From assembly GCF_011250565.1 (NCBI RefSeq), contig NZ_JAANMS010000024.1, positions 1 to 62,322 on the forward strand: a DNA stretch of 62,322 bases, in the 5' to 3' direction. The stretch is from Nocardioides sp. IC4_145 (lineage in GTDB: Bacteria; Actinomycetota; Actinomycetes; Propionibacteriales; Nocardioidaceae). The notes below the pieces were generated by a model that was given only the letters and a program-made list of their open reading frames with translations, was not told where the DNA came from and did not search any database. Position 1 is the stretch's first letter; each line of letters starts with the position of its first letter. The translations under genes and the position numbers were made by a program. Below, in pieces: positions 1-8,170 of the stretch.

Positions 1-88
1 GCCGGGCCCTGCAACTCTCAGGCAGGTCATCCCCGAAGAGCGACTGGCTCAGCTCGGCAGTGACCCGGCAGACCCGGGGTGCAGACAA
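1..88 (-). CDS. Possible 5' end of a gene leaving the window
   Basis: The minus strand is open from a TTG at 88 to the left edge and reads protein-like residues including ELSQSLFGDDLPES. An AGGAG lies about 8 bases before the TTG. No family is recognised and only about 29 codons are present. The proposed start region overlaps a hairpin at 77-111, so the reading is uncertain. On the plus strand the same stretch contains CTCTCAGGCA, a string also found in glycine riboswitches, but the rest of that aptamer is absent. Confidence 0.25.
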   Translation of the reverse strand, partial: MSAPRVCRVTAELSQSLFGDDLPESCRAR

Positions 89-111
89 GAGACCTACTCC
101 TGTCTGCACCC
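77..111. terminator. Hairpin after the first complete minus-strand gene
   Basis: GGGTGCAGACA at 77-87 pairs perfectly over 11 bp with TGTCTGCACCC at 101-111 across a 13-base loop. It lies 21 bases past the stop codon at 132 of the minus-strand gene, a place where a terminator is expected. There is no T tract, which is common in GC-rich actinobacteria, so termination is inferred. Confidence 0.45.
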
Positions 112-131
112 AACGTCCACCAGTGAGCCGC

Positions 132-665
132 TCAGCGGCCTCCGACGTCCTCCCTCGGCAGCGGGCCGACCCCGCCGGCGCGGCCGGGTCGCGCGGCCGC
201 GTGCCGCTGGCCGGGGCCCGGTCCGCTTCGGGCGGCCAGCGCGTCCGCGACGAGACCGGTGACGGCGGCGTACACGCCCTTGTGCAGCAGGTCGATCGCG
301 AGCTCGTCGCGCGGCCAGCTCTGGGGCGGGGCGCCGACGCCGGTGGCGTTCTCGAGGAGCTGGTCGGTGGTCAACCGGACGACGCCGAACTTCGCTGACG
401 CCAGCGGCCCGCGGAGGCCGGCGTGCGCCATGGCCGAGCGCAGGACCCCGACGAGCGCGGCCTGGCCGTAGTGCATGGCCCAGTTCGTCGCGAGCGACCG
501 TCCGCCGGTCTGCTCCGGGAGGCCGGTGAGCCGCTCGAGGACGCGGGCGGGGACGTAGGAGCTCGGGCGGCCGGTCAGCCGCTGCTCGACCTTCTCCCCC
601 ACGGTCATCGCCGCGGCGCCCACCGCGCCGGCCAGCAGTCCCTCACCCACGACGCGCCCGATCAT
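132..665 (-). CDS. Hypothetical membrane-associated protein, DUF1440/YagU-like
   Basis: A 177-residue protein. An N-terminal Gly/Ala-rich hydrophobic segment (about residues 5-22) is followed by a charged linker and a second hydrophobic stretch around 70-88. The pattern GEGLLAGAVGAAAMTVGEKVE recalls small membrane proteins of the DUF1440/DUF6789 type, but I cannot assign a function. The ATG at 665 is chosen because the reading frame upstream has arginine/serine-rich shadow composition and runs into the neighbouring reductase. It lies downstream of the aldo/keto reductase on the same strand, separated by 127 bases that contain a hairpin, so it is probably transcribed on its own. Confidence 0.6.
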   Translation of the reverse strand: MIGRVVGEGLLAGAVGAAAMTVGEKVEQRLTGRPSSYVPARVLERLTGLPEQTGGRSLATNWAMHYGQAALVGVLRSAMAHAGLRGPLASAKFGVVRLTTDQLLENATGVGAPPQSWPRDELAIDLLHKGVYAAVTGLVADALAARSGPGPGQRHAAARPGRAGGVGPLPREDVGGR

Positions 666-727
666 GGGCGGTGGGTACCCGCGTGCGCGGTCGGCGAACC
701 CGCGCCAGCCCGGCGGGGCGCGGTACG

Positions 728-768
728 ACGACGAGGGGCCGCCCGCACCAGCGGCGACCCCTCGTCGT
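728..768 (-). terminator. Hairpin terminator of the aldo/keto reductase gene
   Basis: ACGACGAGGGG at 728-738 pairs over 11 bp with CCCCTCGTCGT at 758-768. The hairpin begins 24 bases after the reductase stop codon (793-795) on the minus strand. No U-run follows. Position and stem strength make it the likely 3' end of that transcript. Confidence 0.5.
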
Positions 769-792
769 ACCCGTCCACCACCACAGGGACGT

Positions 793-1674
793 CTAGGCGG
801 GCTGGTCCGCGTCCAGCCGGGCGAGCTCCTCGTCGGTGAGCTCGAGGTCGGCGGCCGCGGCGGAGTCGGTGATCGACTGCGGCCGCTTGGCGCCGGGGAT
901 CGGGATGACGACCGGGGACTGCGCGAGCTCCCAGGCCAGCGCGACCTGCTGGGCGCTGACGCCACGGGCCTCGGCGACCTCGGCGAAGGCCGGGTGCTTC
1001 TCGGCGAGCGACTTGGCGTCGCCGAGCCCACCGAGCGGGCTCCACGGCAGGAACGCCACGCCGAGCTCCTCGCACACGTCGATCTCGTGCCGGCTGGAGC
1101 GGAACGTCGGGGAGAACTGGTTCTGCACGCTCGCGAGCGCACCGCCGAGCACCGCGTGGGCGGCGCGGATCTGGTCGGGGTCGGCGTTGGACAGGCCGAC
1201 CATCCGGACCTTGCCGCTGTCGGCGATCTCCTTGAGCGTGCCGATGACCTCGTCGTACGGCACCTTCGGGTCGGGCCGGTGGTGCTGCCAGAGCGCGATC
1301 TGCTCGACGCCGAGCCGCTGGAGGCTGGCGTCGACGGCCGCCCGCAGGTGCTCGGGCGAGCTGTCGGTGTCCCAGCCGCCGCCGTCGGTGCGGGCGTGGC
1401 CGCCCTTGGTGGCCAGGAAGACCTGGCCGCGCACGCCGAGCTCGTCGAGCAGCCCGGCGATGAGCTCCTCGTTGGCGCCCTGGGCGCCGATGCCCTTCTC
1501 CTCCCCCGGCCCGTAGGCGTCGGCGGTGTCGAAGAGCGTCACCCCGGCATCGAGCGCCGCGCGCACCGTGTCGGCCAGCTGCTCGCGCGGCTGGCTGCCG
1601 GACTGGTCGAACGTCATCAGCCCGAGGCCGATCGCTCCGACCTCCACCCGGCCGACCTGGTCGTTGCCGATCAC
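793..1674 (-). CDS. Aldo/keto reductase
   Basis: Predicted cytosolic NADPH-dependent reductase of carbonyl compounds with an (alpha/beta)8 barrel of 293 residues. The family catalytic tetrad is visible: D49 and Y54 in FDTADAYG, K90 in LATKGG and H131 in LWQHHRPD. The C-terminal VIPIPGAKRPQS motif is the cofactor-binding segment typical of this superfamily. The GTG at 1674 is preferred because it has GAGGA five bases upstream and gives the N-terminus expected for the family. The substrate cannot be read from sequence. It diverges from the RtcB gene with a 76-base shared upstream region. Confidence 0.9.
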   Translation of the reverse strand: MIGNDQVGRVEVGAIGLGLMTFDQSGSQPREQLADTVRAALDAGVTLFDTADAYGPGEEKGIGAQGANEELIAGLLDELGVRGQVFLATKGGHARTDGGGWDTDSSPEHLRAAVDASLQRLGVEQIALWQHHRPDPKVPYDEVIGTLKEIADSGKVRMVGLSNADPDQIRAAHAVLGGALASVQNQFSPTFRSSRHEIDVCEELGVAFLPWSPLGGLGDAKSLAEKHPAFAEVAEARGVSAQQVALAWELAQSPVVIPIPGAKRPQSITDSAAAADLELTDEELARLDADQPA

Positions 1675-1750
1675 TCGAGTCCTCACCGCGGCTCGGTGCC
1701 CAGGGAGCGGGGGCCGAAACCCGGGAGCACAACGGGGTACGGGCGGAGGC

Positions 1751-2920
1751 GTGGAACGGATCAGCCCCACCCTGCTCAGCTGGGCGTCGGTGCTCGAGGA
1801 GGGCACCCGCGCCCAGGCCGTGACGACCGCGTCGATGCCCTTCATCCACCCGCACGTCGCGCTGATGCCCGACGCCCACCTCGGGCTCGGCGCGACCGTC
1901 GGGTCGGTGATCCCGACGAGCGGCGCGATCATCCCGGCCGCGGTCGGCGTGGACATCGGCTGCGGGATGATCGCGGTCCGCTCCCAGCACTCCGCGGCCG
2001 ACCTCCCCGGCGACCGGCGGCGGCTGCGCGAGGCGGTCGAGCGGGCGGTCCCGCTCTCGGCGGGGGCCCGCAACGACGCGGTGACCCGCGACCACACCCG
2101 CGAGCGGCTGACCCTGCTGCGCCGCGAGGCCGAGGAGATCGGCCTGGACCCCGCGTCGTACGCCAAGCACTGGGAGCTCCAGCTGGGCACCCTCGGCAGC
2201 GGCAACCACTTCATCGAGGTCAGCCTCGACGAGGAGGACCGGGTCTGGCTGTTCCTGCACTCCGGCTCCCGCGGCGTCGGCAACAAGATCGCGCAGAAGC
2301 ACGTCGCGGTCGCCCGCAAGCGCTGCGAGCGCGAGGGCGTCGACCTGCCCGACCGCGACCTTGCCTGGCTCGCCGAGGGCACGCGTGAGTTCGACGCCTA
2401 CATCCGCGAGATGCAGTGGGCGCAGCACTACGCGCTGCTCAACCGCGAGGAGATGATGGACCGCCTCGTGGCCGAGGTGGAGCGGTGGACCGGCGGGCCG
2501 GTCGAGCGCACCGAGGAGATCAACTGCCACCACAACTACACCGAACGCGAGACGCACTTCGGCGAGGACGTGTGGCTCTCGCGCAAGGGCGCGATCAACG
2601 CCGAGGCCGGCCGGCCCGGCCTCATCCCCGGCTCGATGGGGACGGCGTCGTACGTCGTCGTCGGCCGTGGCGACGAGGACTCGCTCCGCTCCGCGCCGCA
2701 CGGGGCGGGCCGGAACTTCTCGCGGACGCGGGCGCGCAAGACGTTCTCCCAGGACGACCTACGGGCGGCGATGGCCGGCATCGAGTACCGCGACACCGCG
2801 GCCTTCATCGACGAGATCCCGGCTGCCTACAAGGACATCGACGTGGTGATGGAGGACGCCCGCGACCTGGTCGAGGTGCGGCACACCTTGCGGCAGATCG
2901 TCAACGTCAAGGGCGACTGA
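1751..2920 (+). CDS. rtcB: RtcB family RNA-splicing ligase
   Basis: A 389-residue member of the RtcB family, which joins 2',3'-cyclic phosphate or 3'-phosphate RNA ends to 5'-OH ends using GTP and Mn2+. Family motifs occur in order: DAHLG (41-45), GVDIGCGM with the metal cysteine C71, GTLGSGNHFIEV (146-157), HSGSRGVG (170-177), CHHNY (259-263), SRKGAI (277-282), PGSMGTASYVVVG (293-305) and HGAGR (317-321), whose histidine is the guanylylated residue in the family. No archease or RtcR neighbour is present, so the physiological substrate (tRNA repair or damaged RNA) is open. The GTG at 1751 has GGAGG only one base upstream, an unusually short spacing. No other start was seen close by. Confidence 0.93.
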   Translation: MERISPTLLSWASVLEEGTRAQAVTTASMPFIHPHVALMPDAHLGLGATVGSVIPTSGAIIPAAVGVDIGCGMIAVRSQHSAADLPGDRRRLREAVERAVPLSAGARNDAVTRDHTRERLTLLRREAEEIGLDPASYAKHWELQLGTLGSGNHFIEVSLDEEDRVWLFLHSGSRGVGNKIAQKHVAVARKRCEREGVDLPDRDLAWLAEGTREFDAYIREMQWAQHYALLNREEMMDRLVAEVERWTGGPVERTEEINCHHNYTERETHFGEDVWLSRKGAINAEAGRPGLIPGSMGTASYVVVGRGDEDSLRSAPHGAGRNFSRTRARKTFSQDDLRAAMAGIEYRDTAAFIDEIPAAYKDIDVVMEDARDLVEVRHTLRQIVNVKGD

Positions 2921-2945
2921 CCGGCCCCTCCGTAGGCTCGAGCAC

Positions 2946-3812
2946 GTGACCACGGTGCGCGAACGGCTCGGCCAGGCGCTCTTCCTGCGGGTCGCCGGAC
3001 CGGACGGGGCGAAGCAGGCGGCCCGCATCCACGGCCGGCCCGGGCCGCGGTGGTTCGAGCCGAACAGCCCCATCGCCCGCGTGCACGGCGACGCGTCGAT
3101 GTTCGTCGGCGGCATCCGGGCGCTGCTGCTGCAGACCCTCCACCCGGCCGCGATGCGCGCCGTCTCGGAGCACTCCGGCTTCCGCGGCGACATGTGGGGC
3201 CGGCTCGCCCGCACCAGCACGTTCCTGGCGGTCACGACCTTCGGGCACGCCGACGACGCACAGCAGGCGGTCGACATGGTGCGCCGCATCCACGACCGGA
3301 TCACCGGCACGATGCCGGACGGGTCGGCGTACGCAGCCAGCGACCCGCACCTGCTGAAGTGGGTCCACGTTGCGGAGGTCGACAGCTTCCTGCTGGCCCA
3401 CACGACGTACGGCGCGGAGCCGCTCGACCAGGCCGGGCGCGACGAGTACGTCGCCCAGGTCGCCGAGGTCGGCCGCCGGCTCGGCGTCGTCGACCCGCCG
3501 ACGACCGAGGCCGAGCTGCGCGAGGCGCTGGCGGCGTACCGCCCCGAGCTCCGCGGCACCCCTGAAGCCCGCGAGGCCGTGCGCTACCTGCTCTTCAAGC
3601 CGCCGCTGCCGCTGCCGGCGCGCGCGCCGTACGGCGTGCTCGTCGCCGCCGCGGTCGGGCTGATGCCGGCCTGGACCCGCCGCCACCTGCTGCTGCCGTG
3701 GCTGCCGGTCTCGGAGCGGACGGTCGTGCGGGTGCTCGGCTCGTTCGCGGTCGGCACGATCCGGTGGGCGATGACGGCCTCGAGCCCGGCCGCCCGGCGC
3801 ACGGCCTCCTGA
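2946..3812 (+). CDS. Oxygenase MpaB family protein (DUF2236)
   Basis: A 288-residue protein of the MpaB/latex-clearing-protein fold family, which binds b-type heme through conserved histidines and includes oxygenases acting on polyisoprenoids and related lipids. Family signatures are seen: SPIARVHGD near residue 40, the LLLQTLHPAAMRAVSEHS helix near 60-75, and LKWVHVAEVDSF near 140. A C-terminal hydrophobic helical region follows. It begins with GTG 25 bases after the RtcB stop and could be cotranscribed. No secretion signal is visible, unlike true latex-clearing protein. The substrate is not predictable. Confidence 0.85.
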   Translation: MTTVRERLGQALFLRVAGPDGAKQAARIHGRPGPRWFEPNSPIARVHGDASMFVGGIRALLLQTLHPAAMRAVSEHSGFRGDMWGRLARTSTFLAVTTFGHADDAQQAVDMVRRIHDRITGTMPDGSAYAASDPHLLKWVHVAEVDSFLLAHTTYGAEPLDQAGRDEYVAQVAEVGRRLGVVDPPTTEAELREALAAYRPELRGTPEAREAVRYLLFKPPLPLPARAPYGVLVAAAVGLMPAWTRRHLLLPWLPVSERTVVRVLGSFAVGTIRWAMTASSPAARRTAS

Positions 3813-3885
3813 GACGCGCCGTTTCTTGAGCCAACCCTGAGCCGTTCTTGCGCGCTCGGGGGGTCGGCGTTCCTAGGCTGCTCGC

Positions 3886-5130
3886 ATGGGGACCCCTTCC
3901 GCCCGCCGTCGTGCCTCGGCGCTCGCGATCGTCGTCGGCCTGCTGGCCGCGCTGCTGGCCGCGCTCGGCCCTGCGGCCCCCGCCCAGGCCGCCAACGGCA
4001 CGGTGCGCGGGCAGGTGATCAACCCGCAGGGCGGCAAGGTCAACCTCAAGATGCTGTGGTTCAGCAAGGACTGGCGCTACCTCGGTGAGCGCCGGGTCAC
4101 CTCCGACATCTACTCGCTGTCGCTCCCGCCCGGGACCTACCACCTGCAGTTCGTCGACCAGCGGCCCGCGTACGACGTCACCAAGTACGCCCCGGCCGAC
4201 GTCACCGTCCGGCTCGGCTCCGGCCAGCGCATCCAGAAGGACGTGCGCCTCCGGCGGGGGGCCGCCATCACCGGCACCGTCCGGGCCGGCGGCCGGGCGG
4301 CGGCCGGCGCTCGGGTGGTCGCGGCCAACACCTTCGAGCAGTCCTACGAGACCAAGGCCAACAGCAAGGGCCAATTCGCCATCGGCGGGTTGCCGAGCAG
4401 CAGCTACTCGGTGTGGGGCTACGACCGGCAGGCCCAGTTCGTGGGGCCGAGCGTCTACCTGCGGGGCCTGAAGCGGGGGAAGGTCGCCAACACGAAGGTG
4501 GTGCTCGGCAAGCGCGGCGGCAGCCTGCTCGTCGACCTGCAGAAGCCGGACGGCAGCCGAATGGGCGGCAGCTTCTTCGTCACCGTCAGCAGCAAGCGCA
4601 CCGGCCAGTTCTGGACCGCGAAGGCCAAGCGCGGCACGGTGACCTTCCAGGGCCTCCATCCCGGCAAGTACGTCATGGACGCACCCGGTGTCGGCATCTG
4701 GCTCGCCCGCCGGGGCAACGTCTCGGGCGCGTTCGTCAAGGCCGGTCGCGCCGACCTCGCCAGCACCTTCCGCTGGACCAAGCGCGGCGCCTGGGTGACC
4801 GGCACCGTCGTGGACGAGTCCGAGCCCGACGTCGTGCTCCCCGGCGCGCAGGTCATGCTCTTCGACCGGTCGGGGGCGAAGGTCGCCACCACGACGACCG
4901 ACGGCGCCGGACGGTTCACGCTCAGCGGCGCGATCCTCACCCAGCGCGGGATGACGGTCGTCGCCTCGGCCGGTCCCTACACCGACTTCCTCGGCCCCGA
5001 CGACGCCGGCAAGTGCCGCTTCGGCCGCACCGAGGTCGGCGGCGTGTCGGTCGTGACCAGCGAGCAGACCGACGTCGGCGACGTGCTGCTGCCCCGCAAG
5101 CCCGGCCAGAGCGGCGCCTGCGCCGCCTGA
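3886..5130 (+). CDS. Secreted carboxypeptidase-regulatory-like repeat protein
   Basis: A 414-residue exported protein. A twin-arginine-rich n-region (SARRRAS) precedes a hydrophobic core (ALAIVVGLLAALLAALG) and an AQAA-type signal peptidase site near residue 35. The mature part holds several beta-sandwich modules of the carboxypeptidase-regulatory/CnaB type, recognisable by GTVRGQVINPQGG, GAAITGTVRAGGRAA and WVTGTVVDESEPD, each followed by a YSL-LPPGTY-like or GRFTLSG-like strand. There is no catalytic domain and no LPXTG sorting signal, so it is probably a secreted or wall-associated binding protein. It stands alone with its own upstream region (3813-3885). Confidence 0.75.
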   Translation: MGTPSARRRASALAIVVGLLAALLAALGPAAPAQAANGTVRGQVINPQGGKVNLKMLWFSKDWRYLGERRVTSDIYSLSLPPGTYHLQFVDQRPAYDVTKYAPADVTVRLGSGQRIQKDVRLRRGAAITGTVRAGGRAAAGARVVAANTFEQSYETKANSKGQFAIGGLPSSSYSVWGYDRQAQFVGPSVYLRGLKRGKVANTKVVLGKRGGSLLVDLQKPDGSRMGGSFFVTVSSKRTGQFWTAKAKRGTVTFQGLHPGKYVMDAPGVGIWLARRGNVSGAFVKAGRADLASTFRWTKRGAWVTGTVVDESEPDVVLPGAQVMLFDRSGAKVATTTTDGAGRFTLSGAILTQRGMTVVASAGPYTDFLGPDDAGKCRFGRTEVGGVSVVTSEQTDVGDVLLPRKPGQSGACAA

Positions 5131-5159
5131 GCGGACCCGGTCACGGCACGTGTCCGCTC
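5129..5159. terminator. Bidirectional hairpin between convergent genes
   Basis: GAGCGGAC at 5129-5136 pairs with GTCCGCTC at 5152-5159 over 8 bp. It lies between the plus-strand secreted protein ending at 5130 and the minus-strand NTF2-like gene ending at 5191, so it can serve both. No T tract is present. Confidence 0.4.
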
Positions 5160-5190
5160 GGCGCGCCAGGAGCGGCGACCCGGCCGGTGG

Positions 5191-5565
5191 TCAGGCGACG
5201 GTCATGTCCGCGTCGCCCCAGTAGGCGCGCATGCTGGTGATCCGCGCGTCGTCGTCGAAGGTCATCACGTCGAAGGGCGCGAGCACGTAGGTCTGGTCGC
5301 CGGCCCGCGTGCGCACCTCGAAGGCGAAGACCGCCTCCCCCGCGACCACGCGCGCGTCGACGAGCCGGGTCTCCTGCTCGAGCCCCTCGAGGGTGGCGTA
5401 GAAGGCGTGGATCGCCTCGCGCGTCGTCAGCGGCTCGCTGCCGACCGGGTCCTCGACGGTCGCGCCCTCGGCGTACAGGTCGACGATCTGGTCGGCGCTC
5501 CCCGTCGCGACCAGCTCGACGTACTTCTCGACGACGGCGCGGACGGCTTCGTTGCTCGCAGGCAT
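5191..5565 (-). CDS. NTF2-fold protein, steroid delta-isomerase-like
   Basis: A 124-residue cone-shaped SnoaL/NTF2-superfamily protein. The N-terminal helix ending VEKYVELVATGSADQIVDLYAEGATVEDPVGSEP is the usual start of delta5-3-ketosteroid isomerase-like proteins. It continues with TREAIHAFYATLEG and the strand FAFEVRTRAGDQTYVLAPFDVMTFDDDARI. Members are isomerases, cyclases or simple binding folds; the activity here is unproven. The ATG at 5565 (MPASNEAVRAVV) gives the standard family length. It diverges from the HD-domain gene with only 34 bases between starts. Confidence 0.8.
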   Translation of the reverse strand: MPASNEAVRAVVEKYVELVATGSADQIVDLYAEGATVEDPVGSEPLTTREAIHAFYATLEGLEQETRLVDARVVAGEAVFAFEVRTRAGDQTYVLAPFDVMTFDDDARITSMRAYWGDADMTVA

Positions 5566-5599
5566 GGCCCGCAACCTAGCCGTTTGCCAGACTGGGCGG

Positions 5600-6241
5600 G
5601 TGGACGACGACCATCTGCTCGCCTCCTGGCCGCTGACCACCGGCGAGGAGGTGCGCGACCAGCTCGCCGCGGCGTACGGCTCGCCCGACCGCGACTACCA
5701 CGACACCCGGCACCTGACCGAGGTGCTCGCCCGGCTCGAGGAGCTCGCCGGGCGGGGGGCGGTCTTCGACCGGCTGGCGGTGGTGCTGGCGGCCTGGTTC
5801 CATGACGGGGTCTACGACGGCGAGCGGGACGCCGAGGAGCGCTCCGCCGCGTGGGCCGAGGACGCACTGACCGCCCTGGTCGATCCCGCGGTGGACGAGG
5901 CCGTGGTCGCGGAGGTCGTGCGGCTGGTGCGGCTCACCGAGACCCACCGGCCCGAGGACGACGACGCGAACGGCTGCGCGCTCTCCGACGCCGACCTCGC
6001 GATCCTGGCGGCGCCGCGCGGGCGGTACGACGAGTACGTCACGGCGGTGCGCCGCGAGTTCGCCCACCTCGACGAGGAGACGTTCCGCGGGGGCCGCGCA
6101 CAGGTGCTCCGCTCGCTGGCCGAGAAGGAGCACCTGTTCCACACCGCCTGGGCGCGCGAGCACTGGGAGGGACCCGCCCGCGCCAACCTGGCCCGCGAGC
6201 TCGACGAGCTGTCCCGGGCGACCGCGTCGGCCCGGGTGTGA
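5600..6241 (+). CDS. HD-superfamily metal-dependent phosphohydrolase-like protein
   Basis: A 213-residue protein. YHDTRHLTEVLARLEEL near residue 33 and LAAWFHDGVYDG near 67-78 supply the histidines and aspartate of an HD-type site, and a later LVRLTETHR segment supplies a third histidine. This arrangement matches the predicted metal-dependent HD phosphohydrolases found widely in actinobacteria, whose substrate is unknown. The GTG at 5600 follows GGGCGG. An upstream in-frame ATG at 5564 would overlap the divergent gene start and is considered less likely. Confidence 0.75.
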   Translation: MDDDHLLASWPLTTGEEVRDQLAAAYGSPDRDYHDTRHLTEVLARLEELAGRGAVFDRLAVVLAAWFHDGVYDGERDAEERSAAWAEDALTALVDPAVDEAVVAEVVRLVRLTETHRPEDDDANGCALSDADLAILAAPRGRYDEYVTAVRREFAHLDEETFRGGRAQVLRSLAEKEHLFHTAWAREHWEGPARANLARELDELSRATASARV

Positions 6242-6244
6242 TGC

Positions 6245-6505
6245 TCAGCCGCCGCGCTTGCGCCGCCGGAGACCGGCCGCGACCAGGCGGGCGACCAGCT
6301 CCCGCGAGCTGACCGGCGCGGCGCCGGAGGCGACGACCATCTCGTACCACTCGGCCGGGACGTCGTAGTGGTCGCGGTCGAAGCCGCGCTCGGGGATGCC
6401 GAGCCCGCGCGCGAACGCGTGCAGCTCCTCGAAGGACGCGTCGCTGGCCACGTGCGACCACAACCGGCCGTGGCCGGGTGCGTTCGGCGGGTCGACGAGG
6501 ATCAC
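6245..6505 (-). CDS. DUF4031 domain-containing protein
   Basis: An 86-residue protein fitting the small DUF4031 family by its MILVDPPNAPGHGRLWSHVASD start, LHAFARGLGIPERGFDRDHYDVP centre and SSRELVARLVAAGLRRR end. Function is unknown. It starts with GTG 16 bases after the CutC-like gene stop and is probably the last gene of the run that begins at 8517. Its 3' end lies 3 bases from the convergent HD-domain gene. Confidence 0.8.
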   Translation of the reverse strand: MILVDPPNAPGHGRLWSHVASDASFEELHAFARGLGIPERGFDRDHYDVPAEWYEMVVASGAAPVSSRELVARLVAAGLRRRKRGG

Positions 6506-6521
6506 GGCTGACCCGTACCCC

Positions 6522-7217
6522 TCACCTGAGCAGCCGGCGCCACGAGCGGACGTGACCGGCCTCGACGTAGGAACGGTGCGACGCGCCGGGGCGGACCTGG
6601 GTGTCGACCGCGAGCTGGCGGACGCCGGCCCGCAGCAGCCACGGGACCTGCTCGGCCTGGAGGCCGCGGCCCGCGACGAGCAGCCCGGCGACGGCCGGGT
6701 CCGCGGCGGCGACCAGCAGGTCGTCGTACCCGACGGTCATGCCCTGGGGCGACCCGGCGGAGCGCACCCCGGCCAGGCCGGGCAGGCCGAGCACGCGGCG
6801 CCACGAGCGGCGCGGGTCGAGGGTGGCGTCGAAGGCCTCGGAGAAGACCCACGGCAGCCCGTCGGGCAGCTGCTCGGCCAGCGCCGTGCAGACCGCCACG
6901 TCCACCTCGAGGTCGGCGTCGAGGAAGCCGAAGCCGTAGCCGGCCGCCCCGCACGCGGCGTAGTCGGCCGCCAGCCCGACCAGCCGGGCGAGCTCGCCGC
7001 CGGTGGTGGTCCAGGTGTCTTCCAGCCGGAGCTCGACGAGCACGGGCAGGTCCGACTCGCGGCACACCGCCGAGACCAGGGCCGGCTCCGGCGACCGCCC
7101 GCCCGGGGCGGCGAGCCGCAGCCGGTCCGCCCCGCCCTCGGCGGCGCCCGGCACGTCCCGCTCGTGCGCGACGGCGACCTCGAGCACCACTCCTCGCTCC
7201 CGGCCGCCTGCGTCCAT
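6522..7217 (-). CDS. cutC: CutC-family copper homeostasis-like TIM-barrel protein
   Basis: A 231-residue protein of the CutC family. The N-terminus VVLEVAVAHERDVPGAAEGGADRLRL matches the conserved beta1-alpha1 segment of CutC, and PQGMTVGYDDLLVAAADP and LLVAGRGLQAEQV cover later barrel strands. CutC was linked to copper tolerance in Escherichia coli, but that role is disputed, so the name is a family label. The sequence is more diverged than typical CutC. The start at ATG 7217 lies 9 bases from the preceding gene, indicating cotranscription. Confidence 0.7.
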   Translation of the reverse strand: MDAGGRERGVVLEVAVAHERDVPGAAEGGADRLRLAAPGGRSPEPALVSAVCRESDLPVLVELRLEDTWTTTGGELARLVGLAADYAACGAAGYGFGFLDADLEVDVAVCTALAEQLPDGLPWVFSEAFDATLDPRRSWRRVLGLPGLAGVRSAGSPQGMTVGYDDLLVAAADPAVAGLLVAGRGLQAEQVPWLLRAGVRQLAVDTQVRPGASHRSYVEAGHVRSWRRLLR

Positions 7218-7226
7218 GGGCCCAGG

Positions 7227-7454
7227 CTAGGGCGCGAGCCCGCCCGCGGGCGCCCAGCGCCGCGCCACGTCGGCCAGGACCCGCCCGACCAGCGCCGGCG
7301 GCGGCTGCTCCCAGACCTCGTCCCAGGTCGTGCGTCCGTCGGCGACCCGGGCTGCGAGGGCCTGGAGCTCGACCGGCGCGTCCGGGCCGCAGGCGGCGGC
7401 CAGCGACTCCCGCAGGCCGGCGTCGAGGGAGCCGTCCCCGGTTGAGCTGGTCAT
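7227..7454 (-). CDS. Small acidic hypothetical protein
   Basis: A 75-residue protein with no recognised family. It is acidic and helical, with SLDAGLRESLAAACG and VELQALAARVADGRTTWDEVWEQPP. Its ATG overlaps the stop codon of the upstream WXG-like gene (ATGA), so translation is coupled. The context suggests a partner or chaperone for the ESX-like proteins encoded upstream, which is inference only. Confidence 0.65.
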   Translation of the reverse strand: MTSSTGDGSLDAGLRESLAAACGPDAPVELQALAARVADGRTTWDEVWEQPPPALVGRVLADVARRWAPAGGLAP

Positions 7455-8170
7455 GCCGCGAGCTCGGCGAACGCCGCCAGCCGGTCGCGCTGGGTGTCGG
7501 CCCAGTCCGCGACGTCGCGCTGCAGGTCGAGCACCATGTCGACCAGGTCGATCACGCGGCGTACGTCGTCGATGATGTCGGTGACCGCGTCGAGCCCGCG
7601 CAGCGCCAGCTCCGCGGCGAACGTCGCCCAGCCGGTCGGTCCGCCGACGCGGGCGAGGAGCCGGCGGGCCAGGCGGGCGATGGCCTTGCCGAGCTCGACG
7701 AGCAGCATCTCGACCTTCACCCCGAGCCGCTCGGAGACGTCGGCGACCTCCTCGAAGAGCAGCCAGCCGCCGTGGACGACGGCAGCGAGCCCGCGCGCGG
7801 CGACCGCCCGGACGCCGAGGTCGATCGTGAACGTCGTGCCGGCGGCGCCGTCCCAGCGCGGGTCGACGGTGGCCGCGACGTGCGCGAGGTTCTCCGACCA
7901 GGTGCCGAGGGCGTCGGCGACCTGGCGACAGGCGGTGGCGTTCTGCCGGATGGCGCCGTAGTCACCGGTGAGCGGGAGCACCAGCAGCTCCTGGAGCGAG
8001 CCCTCGGGCAGCAGCGGCAGGCCGGCGCCGACCTGGTTGAGGGCGCGGATGCCGGTGTTGACGACGTCGCGCAGCGCCGAGATCGCGCCGTCCCAGGCCT
8101 CGAAGGTCGCGTCGTGCCGCAGCTCGGGGCGACCCGGGGCCGGGTCGTGGAGGTGCAGGTCGACGAGCAT
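7451..8170 (-). CDS. ESX/WXG100-like helical protein
   Basis: A 239-residue mostly helical protein. The segment around residues 70-115 (NATACRQVADALGTWSENLAHVAATVDPRWDGAAGTTF) has the helix, W-x-G-like turn and helix of WXG100/ESX and PPE-type proteins: W108 is followed by D and G. The C-terminal half is helical and amphipathic. It is translationally coupled to the EspC-like gene upstream and to the small protein downstream by ATGA overlaps. No EccC, EccD or other type VII secretion machinery is in the window. Export is therefore an inference from family resemblance. Confidence 0.6.
   Translation of the reverse strand: MLVDLHLHDPAPGRPELRHDATFEAWDGAISALRDVVNTGIRALNQVGAGLPLLPEGSLQELLVLPLTGDYGAIRQNATACRQVADALGTWSENLAHVAATVDPRWDGAAGTTFTIDLGVRAVAARGLAAVVHGGWLLFEEVADVSERLGVKVEMLLVELGKAIARLARRLLARVGGPTGWATFAAELALRGLDAVTDIIDDVRRVIDLVDMVLDLQRDVADWADTQRDRLAAFAELAA

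Noticed and set aside
1..76. 3' half of a glycine riboswitch on the plus strand
   Set aside because: Only CTCTCAGGCA fits; the rest of the aptamer is missing and no plus-strand gene follows for over 1.6 kb.
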